IMG/VR virus record: IMGVR_UViG_3300047493_000052
Span: 1-20,009 of that record
Source of the DNA: a virus
Length of the DNA: 20,009 nucleotides
Strand: one strand, 5' to 3'
Made by a program: the position numbers and the translations under genes. The notes under the pieces were generated by a model. It made no database searches, was not told the origin of the DNA, and saw nothing but the letters and a program-made list of their open reading frames with translations. Below, in pieces: positions 19,977 to 20,009 of the stretch (positions within the stretch are counted from its first letter, which is position 1; each line of letters opens with the position of its first letter).

Positions 19977-20009
19977 GGGGCTATCTTTATCGCTGCTGGA
20001 GGGGGGGGG

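Noticed and set aside
20001-20009. Run of nine G at the right edge
   Set aside because: It could be a sequencing or contig-end artefact, and nothing beyond it can be seen, so no feature is claimed.

Overview
The window looks like a stretch of a GC-rich, double-stranded DNA tailed-phage genome (Caudoviricetes; free phage or prophage). It carries a complete head-assembly block: large terminase, portal, scaffold-like protein, major capsid protein, head-to-tail adaptor and the start of a further neck/tail gene. The order and the adaptor type suggest a podovirus-like or short-tailed virion, but that is inference. No host housekeeping gene, integrase or replicase is visible. The host is probably a Gram-negative, perhaps proteobacterial, but nothing here proves it.

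Left half (1-12326, minus strand, read right to left). A small Cys-rich protein overlaps the large terminase. Next come a small gene with an in-frame stop, a 118-bp tRNA-like element closed by a perfect 17-bp inverted repeat, two zinc-binding proteins and the portal. After the portal lie three very small genes: a 43-aa exported peptide, an 89-aa protein and a 16-aa arginine/lysine-rich peptide. An intrinsic terminator ends this unit at 6003-6035. Just beyond it two sigma70-like promoters start the capsid unit: two small Gly/Pro- or charge-rich proteins, scaffold, major capsid protein, a glycine-rich repeat structural protein, a conserved small virion gene, the adaptor and a neck/tail gene that runs off the left edge.

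Middle (12327-14580). This is a regulatory region. It holds a poorly coding stretch, a candidate small RNA of about 97 nt ending in a strong terminator, and a promoter driving a 38-aa membrane peptide coupled to a 74-aa Cro/C1-type HTH protein. Converging on that pair is a five-gene minus-strand operon of overlapping small genes headed by a ribbon-helix-helix regulator. Its promoter overlaps a plus-strand promoter on a palindromic operator, which looks like a genetic switch.

Right half (14583-19026, plus strand). This is an early-type operon with short spacings and repeated GAAAGG-type ribosome binding sites: a small protein, a 585-aa ParB-family protein without a ParA partner, a membrane peptide, three unknowns, a phage protein with a long Ala/Tyr/Asp/Ser repeat tail, and another conserved unknown. 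At the right edge a minus-strand cassette converges on it: a charged 42-aa protein, a class-3 lipase-like protein whose expected Asp motif is altered, and a two-helix holin-like membrane protein. This may be a lysis or late accessory cassette.

The least explained items are the tRNA-like inverted-repeat element, the tiny basic peptide before the terminator, the duplicated A8 tract at the terminase start, and the divergent operator switch.
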